Shown in pieces: positions 24,401-35,100 of a stretch of DNA of 64,000 bases. The notes beneath the pieces were generated by a model. It ran no database searches, was not told where the DNA came from, and saw nothing but the letters and a program-made list of their open reading frames with translations. A program made the translations under genes and the position numbers. Every line of letters begins with the position of its first letter. The first letter of the stretch is position 1. Source of the DNA: Cyanophora paradoxa (taxonomy: Eukaryota > Glaucocystophyceae > Cyanophorales > Cyanophoraceae); contig QPMI01000516.1 of assembly GCA_004431415.1 (NCBI GenBank), forward strand, positions 124,001 to 188,000, written 5' to 3'.

Positions 24401-26124
24401 GGTGTCCCTCGCCGGCTTCGAGGCGCGCCTCGCTGACTTGTCTCGGCGGGTGAGCCGCCAGCCCGACGGCTCTGCTCCGCTCTGTACTGCGAGGTTCCTT
24501 TCCTCACTCGAAGGGGCCGCCGCGCGTGAAGGTCGAGGAGGGGCTGGCGGGCGAGGGGGGCAGGCTCCGGGAGGGGGCGGAGGCCCTCGCCGGGCTCGAG
24601 GCCGGCCTCGCCGACGCCTCCAAGCGGGTGCGGCGGTTCCCCGCGCCTAGCCTAGCTCTAGGCGATATCCGAGTCTCACCTACGGGGCTTGGGCTTGCTG
24701 TCAATTCGAAAGTCAAGGGGGTCGAGGCCTACTAGAAAACTTCACTTGATGGATGTTAGACCGGCGGGCTAAAGGCTTAAGATATAAGGAGAGAAGCGGC
24801 TTCTGACAGCTTCCGTTCCTCTCCTTTCCTGCAGGTGGAGGCCCTCGGGAGCGCGGAGGCTGGCCTGGCGGAGGTGGCGAGGCAGCAGCGGGAGCAGAGT
24901 GCCACCCTCGCCAACCACTGGCAGCGGGCGCGCCCCGCCCCTCGCCACCCCCCCCCCCCCCCCCCCTCCCGCGCCCCCCCCGCGCCCCCCCCCCTCCCCC
25001 CCCCCCCCGAGCCCGAGAGAGACGCACTCGCTTGCCTTAGCTGAATCTTCTTTTTGCAGCTGTTCGACCTGGGCAAGCGGGTGCAGCAGCTTCAGGCGGC
25101 GTCGACGTCCCCGCCGGGCGACGACCGGGCGGGGCGGGGCTCGCCGGGCGCGGCGGGCGAGGGGCGCCTGGCGGCCCTCGAGGCGTCCCTCCAGCGCGCT
25201 CTCCGCGACATCGAAGAGCTCAGGCGAGGGGGGCGGAGCGATCGGGTGCGGCGGTCCCCTCGCCTTGCTCTAGACGTTCTCCGAGCCTCGCCTAATGGGG
25301 CTAGGCATTCTAGAGAACCTAATTATAATGGGGCTAGCTAGATATTCTAAAGCAATGCGATGCGGCCCCTGACATACTTGCATTCCTGTTCATCAGGTGG
25401 AGGCGGCCGCCGCCGCCGAGGTCCAGGCGATCCGCGCCCGCCTGAGCGAGCTGGAGACGGCCGCTTCGAACGGCTCGAACGGCTCGAGCCGCTCCATCTC
25501 GGGCGGCTTCAATTCGAACGGCTCCGACGAGGCCGGCGCGAGGCTCAAGCGGCTCGAGGTGGGCGCCCAGGACACCCCTAGATCGAATCCGTCCAGACCT
25601 TCTAATCCAAGAAATCGATCTAGCTATAGGATGCCTTGGGGGCCTCGGCGGCGGACCTGAACCCCCCCCCCCTCCCCCCCCCCCCTCCTCCTCCTCCTCC
25701 TCGCCCCGTCGCCCCGCAGGGCATCCCTAGAGGGCCTTCTATCTAAAGGCGATCATAATCGAAGATATAGACCGACCTGACCGACCTCCGCCCCCCCCCC
25801 CCCCCCCCCCCCCCTTCCCCCCCAGGTGGGCGTCCAGGACATCTTCGCCCGCCTCCAGGACCACCACCTCAAGCTCGCCGCCAAGGTGCCTAGCATCACT
25901 ATACGAGAATCTAGACAGAGGCCACGCCCGACTAACGAGCAAACACCTCAGGAGGCGCCGCCGGCGCCCGTGTCCCCCTCGCCGGCCTCGCCGCCGGCCG
26001 TCGGGCTCGAGGCAGCGACGGCGCGGCGGCTCGAGGCGAAGGTGGAAGCCCTCGAGGAGGGCTTCGGGCGCCTCACGAAGGCGATCTTCAACCCCGAGGC
26101 CCGCCGCCACGCCCAGCGCTTCTA
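12429..26124 (+). CDS. Myosin heavy chain with very long repetitive coiled-coil tail
   Basis: An actin-based motor of more than 35 exons. The ATG at 12429 starts a 27-nt exon (MAPGAPASK), joined to 12536-12610 and 12760-12903. The motor is complete: a P-loop [12 protein letters not shown] (13753-13789 with its 5' neighbour), switch [17 protein letters not shown] (13970-14200), switch [11 protein letters not shown] (15735-15809), the [19 protein letters not shown] relay (15939-16000), HFVRCIKPN (17645-17690) and converter GLTKVFFRAG (18159-18630). Donors at 13790, 16526 and 17101 are GC. An IQ region follows ([11 protein letters not shown], about 19640-19680), then a Pro/Ala spacer and an Ala/Glu/Arg coiled coil to TAG at 26124. 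The P-loop surroundings and [10 protein letters not shown] resemble unconventional protist and class VI-like motors; the class is not assignable by eye. Two one-base frame shifts sit in the tail (about 21300-21325 and 22045). That the motor and whole tail form one gene is inferred from the lack of any intervening start or terminator. Confidence 0.85.
13044..13052 (+). other. Nine-nucleotide myosin micro-exon
   Basis: The bases ACGTACACG lie between an acceptor CAG (13041-13043) and a GTGGGC donor (13053). They join the exon ending DQVY at 12903 to the exon starting [11 protein letters not shown] at 13134. The product, [16 protein letters not shown], matches the highly conserved myosin motif in which Y-T-Y precedes the (I/V)LLAVNPYK strand. 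Without these three codons the motif would be broken, so the micro-exon is supported by family conservation as well as by both splice signals. Confidence 0.75.
16526..16833 (+). other. GC-AG intron with internal tandem copies of its exon edge
   Basis: The exon ends TTCCTCACAACCGACGAG at 16525 and the donor is GCACGC. Inside the intron, near-copies of this exon edge (CCTCACCACCGACGA) recur at about 16594 and 16706. They lie within a repeat of about 112 bp that also carries TCGTATCATTTTAGAGTCTT (16569 and 16681). The words TTAGAGTCTT and CCTAGATCTTATTA recur here and in the intron at 19905-19970. Confidence 0.8.
18631..19142 (+). other. Myosin intron with direct and inverted exon-edge copies
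   Basis: The 27 bases spanning the exon end and donor (18613-18639) recur perfectly at 18977-19003 and in inverted form at about 18846-18872. A separate inverted repeat pairs 18769-18788 with 18836-18856, with a loop of about 47 bases, predicting a stable hairpin in the pre-mRNA. A GATGGAGATTACAAG word is repeated at about 18672 and 19043. Confidence 0.8.
21740..24075 (+). repeat. 144-bp coding repeats of the myosin tail, nested in a higher-order repeat
   Basis: The tail is built from a 48-residue unit ([18 protein letters not shown] followed by [20 protein letters not shown] and DAERRIAAA), occurring at least nine times with high DNA identity. A different block of about 100 residues ([16 protein letters not shown] to [13 protein letters not shown]) interrupts it three times, starting near 22430, 22952 and 23760. 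The spacing between blocks differs by two 144-bp units, so unit number has changed by unequal exchange. Repetition of 48 residues is neither 7n nor 11n, so the coiled-coil phase must be broken by stutters. A missing G near 22045 relative to sister units breaks the frame. Confidence 0.85.
24075..25090 (+). repeat. Array of similar short tail exons ending in (R/K)R|GTG
   Basis: Successive myosin-tail exons end in LSRRV, VARRV, LSRRV, SKRV and GKRV. At each exon end the junction is a CGG or AAGCGG triplet followed by GTGCGG, GTGAGC or GTGCAG. Each exon encodes about 30-40 residues with a G-L-E-A-x-L-A-D pattern. This looks like serial duplication of one exon with its donor. Boundaries of individual copies are approximate. 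Confidence 0.55.
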
Positions 26125-26388
26125 GGCACTCTTTTCAGGAGCCCTCTCTCCCCGGGCCCCGGGCCCTTAGATAGCTATAGGGCCCATTGGGGGCAGGCCT
26201 AGAGGCTCAGGCCAGACCCCCGCGATCATTCGCAAAGATGTGGATAGGTCTGAGTCACATGCATGTTTTGCAAGTGAACTGGTTCGGATTCAAAACAGCT
26301 AGGTGCTTGGGTTAATGACATGTACATGGAGGTTCGAAGGCGGGGGGCAAGCTTAAGGAATTCGAAGGCGGGGGGCAAGCTTAAGGGG

Positions 26389-28334
26389 TCACTGGATGGG
26401 GGGGACGTCGTCACGGAACACGACCTTCGTGTCGGGGAGCGCGGAGCGGAGGAACTCGCGCGCCTCGGCGTCCAGAGACTTCGCGGCCCAGTTGAGGAGC
26501 TCGAGCTTCTCGAGGCGGCGCAGGGAGGAGAGGGCCCGGAGCGAGTCGGGGAACCGCAGCGGGAAGTTGTTGATGCACAACTTCTTAAGGCTCGGCAGGT
26601 CCGACCCGATATGCTGCACGGGGCGCGCGGGGCGGTAGTTATATTAAGTGAGCAGGGCGAGGTAGATCTAGAGCCTAGGCCTACCTTGAGAAGCGCAACA
26701 GGAAACCAGACATCACTGACGATGACATCCGGATCCAGCATCGTGTTGCGCACGATGGTAACATCACGAAGTGATTTTAGCGACTCGAGGGGCTCGGAGA
26801 GCCGCCGCAGCACAGATTCCGAGCAGATCAATTTAAGCTCCTGCGCATGCCGAGATGGGGATTAATATTTACGTCTAATTTAATTCCACGCGAGAAAGAA
26901 GCTTGAGGCGCATGCGCAATTTTTGCAAGCTCAATAAAGAAAGCGCATGCTCAGGCGTAGACGTTGGCAGATTAAAATTGAATTTCTACTTAGTAGCAAA
27001 TTGAAGGCTAACGCTGAGTAGTTTGCAGCGTAGTACCTTGAGATGCGTGAGCTGTTGGATGGAAGGAGCGATGACCACGGAATCCGGATCCACAGGCTGA
27101 TCATGGGCTTTTCCATAGAGGCCTAGCTGTAGGCGCTGCAGAACGTGTGCCGAAGCCAGCAACGGAGTGAAATCGCATGCGCTATCGTGGCGCAAGACGT
27201 TCACACTAAGGACGACCAGCGAAGTCATTGGTCGAATGAACTCCAGCGAACTCAAGCAGGCATTCACCGCCAGCTCTGCGCATTGAATCGAAACATTAAC
27301 GTTAATTAAACTAAAGCGACTGATTGTTCGCTAGACGTACTCTTCAAGGAAGTCAACGATGCCAGAGGCTGCACTGCATACTCGGACAAGTTGAACCACG
27401 AAAGAGCGCAGGACGTGCTGAGGGTGCGAAGCGTAAGAGACGTCAATTGGGTGAGCGAGCCGATAGTTCCGAGTGCCGCCACTGGAATCTCAGCCTCTGC
27501 GAGAAGCAAGCTGATTTCAAGGGAGGTGACGGTAGCTGCGCGAACGGTGAACGTTAACGCCCCATGATCAGCGTTGATTGAGATTTTCGAATTCGCCGCA
27601 CCCCTCGACGGCCCCGATACGATGGTCTGCAGCGTGCTGCTTGAGACGGGGAAATTCACCAAATTGAGGCGCTCAAATGACAAGGCGTCAAGGAGTGCCA
27701 GCGAGTCTTGCACGACAGGCGAGGAGATCCTCGCTGCGTTACTCTCAAGCCGCTTGAACGCGATGGAAAGCCGGAGCGAACGGAGGCTGCTGTAGTGCTG
27801 GAGCAACGGAAGAGACGAGAAGGGAATGCTTGTTTGCTCGTGGAAGCCGACGCGAAGCTCCTGCAGCTGACTGCCGAATGCGCGGAACAAAGTTCGGAAG
27901 CCGTTGATCGAGAGGCTGCAGATGCGCACAGTAAGGCTTCGGATGCTGTCCCGCGTCTCCCCTGGCAGCTGCTGGAGGCCTTTCAGAGCGGAGCTGTTGA
28001 GTTTCGAGAGGACTATCTGTTGCCAGAGGCTGGGCTCCTTCGTAAGCGGCCGGAAACGGCGGCTGACCCGCGCGAGCTGTGCGAGCACGCGTGGCTCGGT
28101 CACCCGGTCGCCCCTCTCTCGACAATAACTTGCAGAGAAAAATATGATCTGCACGAGGATATTGTCCGGCATGCGCTCCAGTGCCGAGAGTGTCGCTGTT
28201 TGGAATTGATGATCAGCATCGATATCGTGCACGTGGCCATTGCCCGCCGCGGGAGCGCCCGCGGCCGCATGCGCAGGAGACGATTCCGATGCTGCGGGCA
28301 GAAATGAGCGCATGCGCGAGCGCGAGATTCGCAT
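26389..28334 (-). CDS. F-box and leucine-rich-repeat-like protein
   Basis: The first long exon (28334 to about 27310) encodes an N-terminal Ala/Ser-rich segment, then MPDNILVQIIFFSASYC, VLAQLARVSRRFRPLTKEP and SLWQQIVLSKL, a clear F-box fold (P-D-x-(I/L) start, VS-R-F middle, SLW end). Degenerate LRRs follow (SIRSLTVRICSLSINGFRTL, LQELRVGF, SSLRSLRLSI). Later exons on the same strand continue the pattern (MTSLVVLSVNVLRH, HVLQRLQLGLYG, near 27260-27020; ESLKSLRDVTIVRNT, about 26850-26690) and end DLPSLKKLCINNFPLRFP to VVFRDDVPPIQ with the stop at 26389. F-box proteins recruit targets to SCF-type ubiquitin ligases, and the LRR-like part would choose the target. The true 5' end is uncertain because three copies of the exon-1 edge lie upstream (28270-28590). 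The gene faces the myosin tail-to-tail across 264 bases. Confidence 0.75.
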
Positions 28335-29053
28335 TCAAGGTCTCAAATTCGAACGCACCGCGGCCGCTTCCGGATCCGAGTGCCGAGATTTCGGATGCGC
28401 CCGAACTTGAGGCCGCGACCGCGGGCGGCGATTCCGACGCTGCAGGGCGGGAATTAGGAGCAAAAGCGCGTCCGAAACCTGCAAATTCACCGTTTCCCGC
28501 GTCCGGTGCCACGAATCCGAGCGCGGCACCGCCAGTGGCCGAGACCGCCGCCGTAGGAGCCGATTCCGGTGCTGCGGGCGGGGAATGAGCGCGGAAAGCG
28601 CAATTCTAGATCGAGAACTCACCGTTTTCCGCGCCCGCATCGCCCCTCGCGCGCTTTGACGCGCGTTCAAGTTCTGCCATGTGCCGCCTGGATTTGATTC
28701 GCCGACCGCCGCCTGCTCCCCGAGTCCGTCGCTCACTGCCGGAGCGCTACAATGCGTGGGAGCTTGCTGCTCCGAGCCTGCCGCTCCGAGCCGGCCGCTC
28801 CGGCCCGCTCGACTCCAATGGGTACAGGCGCACAGCGAGCAAGACCGGTTCGACTCCCCGAGCGGAAGTTCGAGAGGTGGTGGGTGTCGACGTCGTAGCG
28901 TTGCAGGCGGCGTCGCAGGGACGCGTCGCGTGCACCGAAAGCACCGGAAGGCTGGCACAAGAGTTGGCGACGCACCGAAAGCACAGGGAGGCGAGGCGCG
29001 ACCTGCCCATCGGCGGAACGCAACCGCCGTGGCGGCGGCAGTAGGTCCGCGCA
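28335..29053. promoter_or_regulatory. Divergent intergenic region between F-box (-) and PPR (+) genes
   Basis: A 0.7-kb head-to-head spacer likely serves both promoters. It holds three imperfect direct copies of a GATTCCGATGCTGCGGGC-type word, at about 28285, 28429 and 28560. On the minus strand each reads CGCAG followed by C(A/G)(T/C)CGGAATCG, resembling a 3' splice site and the start of the F-box exon. No TATA-like sequence was found. Short open frames occur on both strands, but none is family-like. Confidence 0.45.
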
Positions 29054-32000
29054 ATGCTTCCACGCCGCTGGAGCGGATTCGGCCGCCGCGCCGGGCCCGC
29101 TAACCGCGCGACACAGGTTGCCGCGTCACGCCACCGGCCGCGCACGAGCGCTCTCGGGGGCCTGGCAGCAGCCGTCGCGGCCGTCTCCGCTGTTGATATG
29201 ATGGCCGCCGGGATCACGGCCACGGCCGCGGCCGTCGCCCGCGTCCCGTGGACGCGTCTCGGGCCGGCAAGCGTCAGCGAAACCCGCGGCGCGGGCTTCG
29301 TCTCGGCGCTTTCTCGGAGAGCCTTTCGTTCGGCAGCATCCAGCGCCGCATCGGCCGCCGTCCCGGCTTCGGCAAGGCCCTCGCAGCTCCGGCTCGTGGG
29401 ACGCACGAGCGGGCTCCGCCTGAGCGCGGCGGGCGCCCGCGCAGCGGCGGCGAGGCGCTCCGCGTCGAGCTTGAGTGCCGTGGCGCCGCCCGAGGCGGCC
29501 GCGTCACAGCGGAGGCCGGATACGCCGACCAAGAAGCGGCAGCGCCTGGAAGCGCGGGCGGCCGAGGTCGAGCGGCTCGTCGCTCAGAGGCGCCTCGATG
29601 AGGCGTTGGAGCTGCTCGAGAGCGACCGCGTGTGGCTCTCGCTCCGCTGGGTCGCCGAGGCGCTCGCGGAGGCCGGGCGCACCGCTGACGCCATCGCGCT
29701 CGTCGAGCGGTGCGCGCGGGAAAAGGCGACTCCGGCGCACGTGCGGATGGCCTGGTGGCAGATCGGTGAGGCCGCGCCGCCCGCGCGCGCGTCCCGCGTG
29801 CTCTGCTGACGCGCCCGGCGGCAGTGACGGCCCTAACGGAGCGCGGGGGGGCGCGCGAGGCGGCGGAGACCGCCGACGCGATGCTGAGCGCCCTGCGCCA
29901 CCTCGACGCGTCGCGCCTGGTGCACCTGGCGGCGGTGAACGCGCACGCGCGCCTCGCCGAAGAGTCGCGGTGCGCCCCCCGCCGCGCCGACGCTCCGCGC
30001 TCGCTTCACGCCGCGCCGCCGCGCGCGCTGACCGCCGCGCCGCAGCGACGAGGCCGCTCTGGAGCGCGCCCGCGCCCTTCTGGAGGAAGCTGCAGCCGCG
30101 AGCGTCGCGGTTGACGCGACGTACCTCGCCGTGGTGCGCCCGGCCCGGCCCGGCCCGGCCCTTCCGTCGCGCCCCTTCCTCCCTATGGCATCTGAAAGAA
30201 GAGTCCCGTGCAGGTTGGGGCGCTCATGGCGTTCGCGCGGCACGAGGAGGCGATCGGGCTGCTGGCGCGCGCCCCGGCGCCGATGCACTTCCGCCCCGTC
30301 AACCGGGCGCTCCACGCCTGCGCCGAAAGACGCGACTGGCGCGGGGGGTACGCCGTCTGGCAAGCAGCGAGGCGCTCCGGATGCGAGCCGAACCTGCGGC
30401 TCTACGGTGCGCGGCTCCCCGCCCCGCCCGCCGTTTGTCCCCTCGCGGCGCAGCTGACCGCCGCGCCCCGTCCCCACCGCAGCCCGGCTGCTGAGCCTCT
30501 GCCTGGCCTGCGAAGAGGAGGCGGTCCGGGAGCTGGGGCCCGAGCTGAGGGAGCGCGGGCTCCCCGAGGACGCGGACGGCCTCGCGCGGCTCGTGCGGGC
30601 CCTGGCCGAGCGCGACGGCGTCGGCTCCGGCGTCGACGCCGGTTTCTTCTGCACGGCCGTGCGCCCGTCTCCGCCTTGCTTCGCCTCGCTCTGCCCCGCC
30701 TCGCTGACTTGTCTCTTTCCGGCAGGTTGAGTTCTCGGTCGCCGCCGGCCGGCACGAGGCGGCGAGGCGATGGGCCGACGAGGCGCGCGCCGCGGGCGAC
30801 CGGGCGCTGGACGGGTACATCCTTCTGCTGCGGTTCGCGCTGCAGAACCGCTCGGAGGAGCAGGTGCGGGCGTTCTCTCTCGCCCTCAATCCGTCGATCC
30901 CGACTTTTGATCGCCCCAACAGGTGCGGCGCGTCCTTTCGGCGATGGCGTTCGACGATTTTGCGGCGTCCCAAGACCCGAGGTGCGCGCTCCCGTACCCC
31001 CCTCCCCTTCCCCCCCCCTTCCCCTGCGCCGCCGCTCGCCTCACGCCGCCACAGCGATCGGTTCCTGGAGGAGCTCGCCGCGCGCTCGGAGTACACGAAA
31101 TCCCAGCCGCCGCTCGCCGACGCGGTCCGTCCGTGACTCACGCCGCCGCCTCGCCCCCTACCCCCCCCCCTTCCCAACGCTTCGTGCGCAGGCCGAGGCG
31201 CTCTTCTTCGTCGGGCGCTTCGAGGACGCTTTGAGGCTGCTGCGCGCGGCGCGGGACCGCGGATGCGTGCTCCGCCCCGCGCCCTTCGCCACGCTCCTCT
31301 CCCGCCTCGCGGCGAGGAAGCAGTGGAAGTCCGGGCGGACGCTCTGGTCCATGACGGAGGCGCTGCAGGTGCCCCGCACGCCGAGGACCTTCGGTGCGCT
31401 TCCGGCCGCACCCGCCCGCCCGCCCGCCCCTACCGCCGTCCTCCTCCTCTCACCGCCCGGCTGCAGACGCGTTCCTGGCGCTGTGCCTGGCGTGCCAAAA
31501 AGAGGCGCTGGTCGACCTGGCCGACGCGCTGGCGGCCGGCTCGTACTCGGCGGACGCGGCCGGCCTCGCGGCGTACGTGGCGGACCTGGAGCGGAGGGAG
31601 GGCGCCCCCGACGCTGGCGCCGAGTACCCCGCTTCGCCGCTGGCGCCGCCGCCGCCGCCGCCGCCGGAGGAGCCCGAGGACGGAGGAGGCTCCGAGCGCG
31701 CCTCGCCACCGCCGCGGAAGCCGCTGTCGCCCGTCGAGCGGGCGGCCGCGGAGCTGCTTGCTCCGCGGCGGCCCAAGGCGGCCGAGCAGCCGGCCGAGCA
31801 GTCGGAACGGAGAAGCCCTCGGCGAGCGGCGCCGCCGTCGCCTTCTCCTCCTCCCGTCGAGTCGGCGTCCGCTGCGGCGGCGGCGGCACCGGAGCCGCCG
31901 CCGCCACCGCCGCCGCCGCTGCCGTCAGCGCGGGCCGAGCAGGCCGGCCCAGGCCCGCCGCCGAGGAGTCAGCTGCCTTCCTCCGCCTCCGCCTCTGGCT

Positions 32001-32162
32001 CCGGCTCCGGGTCGACCCGCCGCTACGCGCTCTCGCTGGACCCTCAACCGCCGCCGCCGCAGCCGCAGCCCCGCACCGCCCCCGCCGTCCCACCCCCCAC
32101 CGCCACATCCGTCGTCTTCGGCCGTCGGGCGAAGGCCGCCAAGGCAGAAGCCGAGACCCCGC

Positions 32163-32197
<35 letters not shown>

Positions 32198-35100
32198 ACC
32201 CCCGCGGTGCCTTTGGAGCGGCTCCTGGAGCAGGGGCGGCTGGACGAGGCGGCGTCGGCGGTGGAGGCCGCCCGCGCGTGGGGCGACCTCCGCCCCGTCG
32301 CCGAGGCGCTGGCCGCCTCGGGCCGCCTAAAACAAGCCGTCGCGGTGCTCAAGCGGAGCCTCCGCGCCGGCGCGCCAGCCGACGCCGTCACGCCGGCCTG
32401 GTGCCACGCCGGTGAGTAATGCAGAGGCGGCCCGCCCCGCCCCACGCCACGCCACGCCCCGCCCGCCCGCTCACGGCCCCTCCTCGGCAGTGATCGCGGG
32501 GAAGACCGCCGGCGGCGGGGCGCGCGAGGCGGCCGCCGCCGCCGACGCGATGCTGAAGGCTCTGCGGCCGCTCCGCGCCTCCCGCGCGCTGGCGTACGCC
32601 TCAGCTGTCGAGGCGCACTCCCAGCTCGCGCAGGAGGCCAAGTGCGACCCATCCCCGCCCTTCCTCACCCGCTCCCTCTCTCCCTTCGGCTCAGCGCCCC
32701 GCAGCGACGCGGCAGCCCTGGAGCGGGCCGGCGCGCTCATGGAGGAAGCCTCGGCCGCCGGCGCCGCGTCCGACTCGCTCTTCGTCGCTCTGGTACCCCC
32801 CGCCCAGCCCGAGGCCGGGGGGGTCGAGGGTGAGCGCGTGGGGCGGCCAGGCCTGCGCGCTGGCGGCGCACGGGAAGCCGGAGGAGGCCGGCATCGTCAT
32901 GCGGCGCGCGCCGGCGCCGGTGCACGCCCGGCCGGTCGTCCGCGCGCTCCACGCCTGCGCCGAGCGGCGGGACTGGCGCGGGGGGTACGTTATTTGGCGC
33001 GCCGCGAGGCGCTCCGGATGCGAGCCGAACCCGCGGATCTTCAGTGCGCCCGCCCTTCCTTCCTTGGCCGCCCCCACCTTACGGATCTGACAAGGGACCG
33101 CCCCGCCCGCCTTGCCCCGCAGCGGCCCTGGCCTCGCTCTGCCTGGCATGCGAGGAGGAGGCGGCGCGGGACCTGGGGACCGAGCTATCCAAGCGGGGCC
33201 TGCCCGCCGACGCCGACGGGCTCGTGGAGCTGATGCGCGCGTGGGCGGAGGACGCCGGTTCCACTCTCGACGCGACCTTTTACGGGACGGTGGTCCGTCC
33301 GCGTCCCCTCCCCCCGCCCGCGCGTCTCTCCTCTGACCTCTGACCTCTTCTCTTCAGATCGTGCACATGGTCGCCGCCGGCCGGCGCAAGGCGGCGAAGC
33401 GCTGGGCCGAAGAGGCGCGCGCCGCCGGCGCCCGGGCCCTGGAGGGGTTCGCCTTCTCCCTCCGGTACGCGCTGGAGAATCGTTCGGAGGAGCAGGTGCG
33501 GGCTTTTTTTTCTCTCTCCCCCTCTACCTCCGTTTTTCTTCGCTTGAGGGCCTTTTTCCGGGGTACAGGTGCGGCGCGTCCTTTCGGCGATGGAGTCGCG
33601 CGGATTCGCGGTATCCCCCGCTCCAAGGTGCCCCCGTCGAGCTCCCGTAGCCGCCTGCGCGCGCCGCCCGCCCCTTTGACCGGCCGCCCGGCCCCGCCCG
33701 GCCCCGCCCCGGCCCCGCCCCTCTCCGCCCGCAGCGTACCCCTCGTGAAAGAGATCGCGCGCATGGACAACACGAAGCCCTACTCGCACCTCGCGGACTT
33801 GGTCAGTCCGCGACTCACGGCGCCGCGATCTCCCCCCCCCCCTCTCTTGACGCTTCGTGCGCAGGCCGAGGCGCTCCTCTTCGCGGGGCGCGGCGCCGAC
33901 GCCTTTGCGCTGCTCCGGGCGGCCCTCAACGCCGGCGTCCTCCTCCGCCCCGTGCCCTTCGCCGCGCTGCTCGCCCGCCTCGCTGCGAGGAAGCAGTGGA
34001 AGTCCGGGCGGACGCTCTGGTCCATGGCCGAGGAGCTGCGGGTGCCCCGCACGCAGAAGACCTTTGGTGCGCCTCCGGCCGCACGCGCCCGCCCCCGCCG
34101 CCGTCCTCTCACCGCCCCGCTGCAGACGCGTTCTTAGCGCTGTGCCTGGCGTGCCGGGAGGAGGCGTTGGTCGACCTGGCCGGCGTGCTGGCCGCCGAGT
34201 CGCTCCCGGCAGACGCGGCCGGCCTCGTCGCGTACGTGGCGGGGCTCGAGCGGAGAGAAGGCGTCCCCGACAGCAAGGCCTGGGCCGGGCCCCGGGCGGC
34301 CCGCGAGCCGAAGGCGGCGGCGGCCGAGTCGGTCGCTGCGCCGCCCACGGCCGCGCAGGCGCCGGCGCGTGCGCCGGAAGCCCAGCCCGCCCCGAGCCGC
34401 GCGGCTCGGGAGCGGGCCGCGGCTCCGGAGCTGCCCCCATACATTTCGGTGCGCCGCGCCTCCCTCCAATCCGCCCGCGCCCTTCCTCCGCCCTCGCCGC
34501 CGCTGACGGCGCCGGCGCCGCAGTGGCGGGACGCGCCGCCCGAGGACAACGGCAGCTCCGATTTCGGCGCAGCGGATGGACTCGCGGATCGGCTGGCGGC
34601 TTCGGCGCGGGACGGGGACGCGGAGGCGGTCCGGAGGGCACTGGAGGAGCTCCGAAGGGACGGCCTCGGCCTCGTCCTGCGCCCCGCCCTCAGCGCCCGC
34701 CTCGCCCGGGTACGCGGAAAGGTTTATTATCTTTATCACTCCGTACCCCCCTCCGAGCGCCCCCGGCAGGAGCTGATGTCGGCCGACCGACCCGCGCGGA
34801 ACGCCCTCGTCATCGCCATGGTAGCCCCCTCTTCCCCCAAGCTCGTATTCCGTCCCGGCCGGATTCGAACCCGCGTCCCCTGCGCAGTCCGACTCCCTAC
34901 TGCTCGCGCATGGCCTGAAGGCCGCTCTTACGTTCCTCCGCGCCTGCTCCCGGTCCGCCCTCGTACCCCCTTGCTCTTTCTTACCTTCGAACGAACTCGT
35001 ACCCCAGGGAGCGCCTGCGTCCGGACGGGTACGTGATCGGCGGGCTCGTCTCGTCTGCTGCGAAGCGGCGGGACTGGCCGGCGGGGTGCGCCTTTTGGGA

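Noticed and set aside
25790-25825. Possible assembly gap at poly-C runs
   Set aside because: The runs sit between good donors and acceptors and are of several different lengths, so they look like real intron sequence; exact run lengths remain unreliable.
34840-34915. tRNA-like T-arm (GGTTCGAATCC on the minus strand)
   Set aside because: The T-stem has a mismatch, no complementary 5' acceptor strand exists at the right distance, and the bases fall in a PPR-gene intron and exon that read well on the plus strand. A similar TTCGAATCC at 3661 is a protease intron start.
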